Assembly: GCA_023392205.1 (NCBI GenBank)
Contig: JAEVZN010000082.1
Span: 1-6,320, forward strand
DNA: 6,320 nucleotides
Origin: Pseudomonadota bacterium
GTDB taxonomy: Bacteria; Pseudomonadota; Alphaproteobacteria; Rhizobiales; Xanthobacteraceae
Direction: 5' to 3'
The notes beneath the pieces were generated by a model, which saw only the letters and a list, made by a program, of their open reading frames with translations, did not search any database and had not been told where the DNA came from. Positions within the stretch are counted from its first letter, which is position 1; each line of letters starts with the position of its first letter. Below, piece after piece: positions 5,871-6,320 of the stretch. A program made the translations under genes and the position numbers.

Positions 5871-6320
5871 TTATTCCTTGTCCTTTTCCTTGTCGCCGGC
5901 GCGCTTCAGCGCCGTGCCAAGGATATCGCCCAGCGTTGCGCCCGAATCCGAGGAGCCGAATTGCGCGATGGCTTCCTTTTCCTCGGCCATTTCCAGGGCC
6001 TTGATCGAGACCTGCACTTTGCGCGACTTGCGGTCGAACTGGGTAACGCGGGCATCGACTTTCTGGCCAACCTGGAACCGCTCGGTCCGCTGGTCGGCGC
6101 GATCGCGGGCGAGATCCGCGCGGCGGATGAAGGTTTCGAGATCGGTGCCGGTGATTGTGACGTCCAGACCGCCCTCTTTCACGTCGGTGACTTCGCAGGT
6201 CACGACATCGCCCTTCTTCAGTTCGCCGGCCACACCCTCTTCCATCGGGTCGCCTGCAAGCTGCTTGATGCCGAGCGAGATGCGCTCCTTTTCGACATCC
6301 ACGTCGAGCACGGTGGCCTG
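5871..6320 (-). CDS. rpsA: 30S ribosomal protein S1, C-terminal part (5' end outside window)
   Basis: The reading frame is open to the right edge. The visible 149 residues are the end of a protein whose start lies outside; an apparent GTG at 6311 is an internal Val codon in the conserved VLDVDVEKERISLG motif. Local residues 1-20 are the end of one S1 (OB-fold) repeat and the KQL linker. Residues about 35-108 are the last S1 repeat, from KKGDVVTCEV to KVQVSIKALE. The tail (111-149) includes the TLGDILGTALK segment seen at the C-terminus of proteobacterial S1, and ends in the charged KRAGDKEKDKE. S1 binds mRNA on the 30S subunit and helps initiation on structured or weak-SD messages. The full protein is normally about 560 residues with six repeats. 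The stop is TAA at 5873-5871, followed by a clear intrinsic terminator. Confidence 0.95.
   Translation of the reverse strand, partial: QATVLDVDVEKERISLGIKQLAGDPMEEGVAGELKKGDVVTCEVTDVKEGGLDVTITGTDLETFIRRADLARDRADQRTERFQVGQKVDARVTQFDRKSRKVQVSIKALEMAEEKEAIAQFGSSDSGATLGDILGTALKRAGDKEKDKE

Noticed and set aside
1..6320. A hidden mobile element, CRISPR array, toxin-antitoxin or defence system
   Set aside because: The minus strand is filled with well-recognised core genes with short gaps. There are no direct-repeat arrays, terminal inverted repeats, integrase or transposase frames, or composition breaks visible by eye.

Overview
This is a G+C-rich stretch of alphaproteobacterial core chromosome. 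The gene order (rpsA, ihfB with sppA between them, a LapA-type membrane protein, an ornithine-cyclodeaminase-family gene, trpF, trpB, trpA) and the protein sequences suggest Hyphomicrobiales (Rhizobiales), perhaps a Bradyrhizobium/Xanthobacter-type lineage. The assignment to order rests on remembered synteny and protein character, not on a search. Every supported gene lies on the minus strand, so transcription runs from the right edge (6320) to the left edge (1).

In transcription order: the 3' end of rpsA (ribosomal protein S1) enters at the right edge and is closed by a strong intrinsic terminator at about 5772-5807. Next come sppA (membrane-anchored signal peptide peptidase, strong ribosome binding site) and ihfB (beta subunit of integration host factor), separated by a 68-nt gap that holds a long perfect inverted repeat. 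A second intrinsic terminator follows ihfB (4254-4282). After it comes a tightly packed block: lapA-like two-TM protein, OCD/mu-crystallin-family enzyme, trpF, trpB, trpA. The OCD-family gene starts at GTG, with its Shine-Dalgarno sequence overlapping the lapA stop codon. trpF/trpB and trpB/trpA each overlap by the four bases ATGA. Only the first 24 codons of one further gene, with a Tat-like signal peptide, are visible after trpA.

Functionally, trpF, trpB and trpA encode the isomerase step and the two tryptophan synthase subunits (phosphoribosylanthranilate to tryptophan, leaving out the TrpC step). The other tryptophan genes are not in the window. rpsA, ihfB and sppA are housekeeping genes for translation, nucleoid architecture and membrane-peptide turnover. 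The OCD-family protein lacks the aspartate that defines true ornithine cyclodeaminase and looks more like a cyclic imine (ketimine) reductase.

I see no mobile element, CRISPR array, tRNA or rRNA gene, phage remnant or defence system, and no gene-free stretch above 300 bases. The largest intergenic gap is 5662-5870. I do not find a new multi-gene system here. The points worth a second look are the active-site residue of the OCD-family enzyme, the ihfB leader hairpin, the terminator in front of the lapA-trp block with no obvious promoter after it, a Gln-to-Met change in a near-invariant TrpB loop, and the Tat-type gene after trpA.
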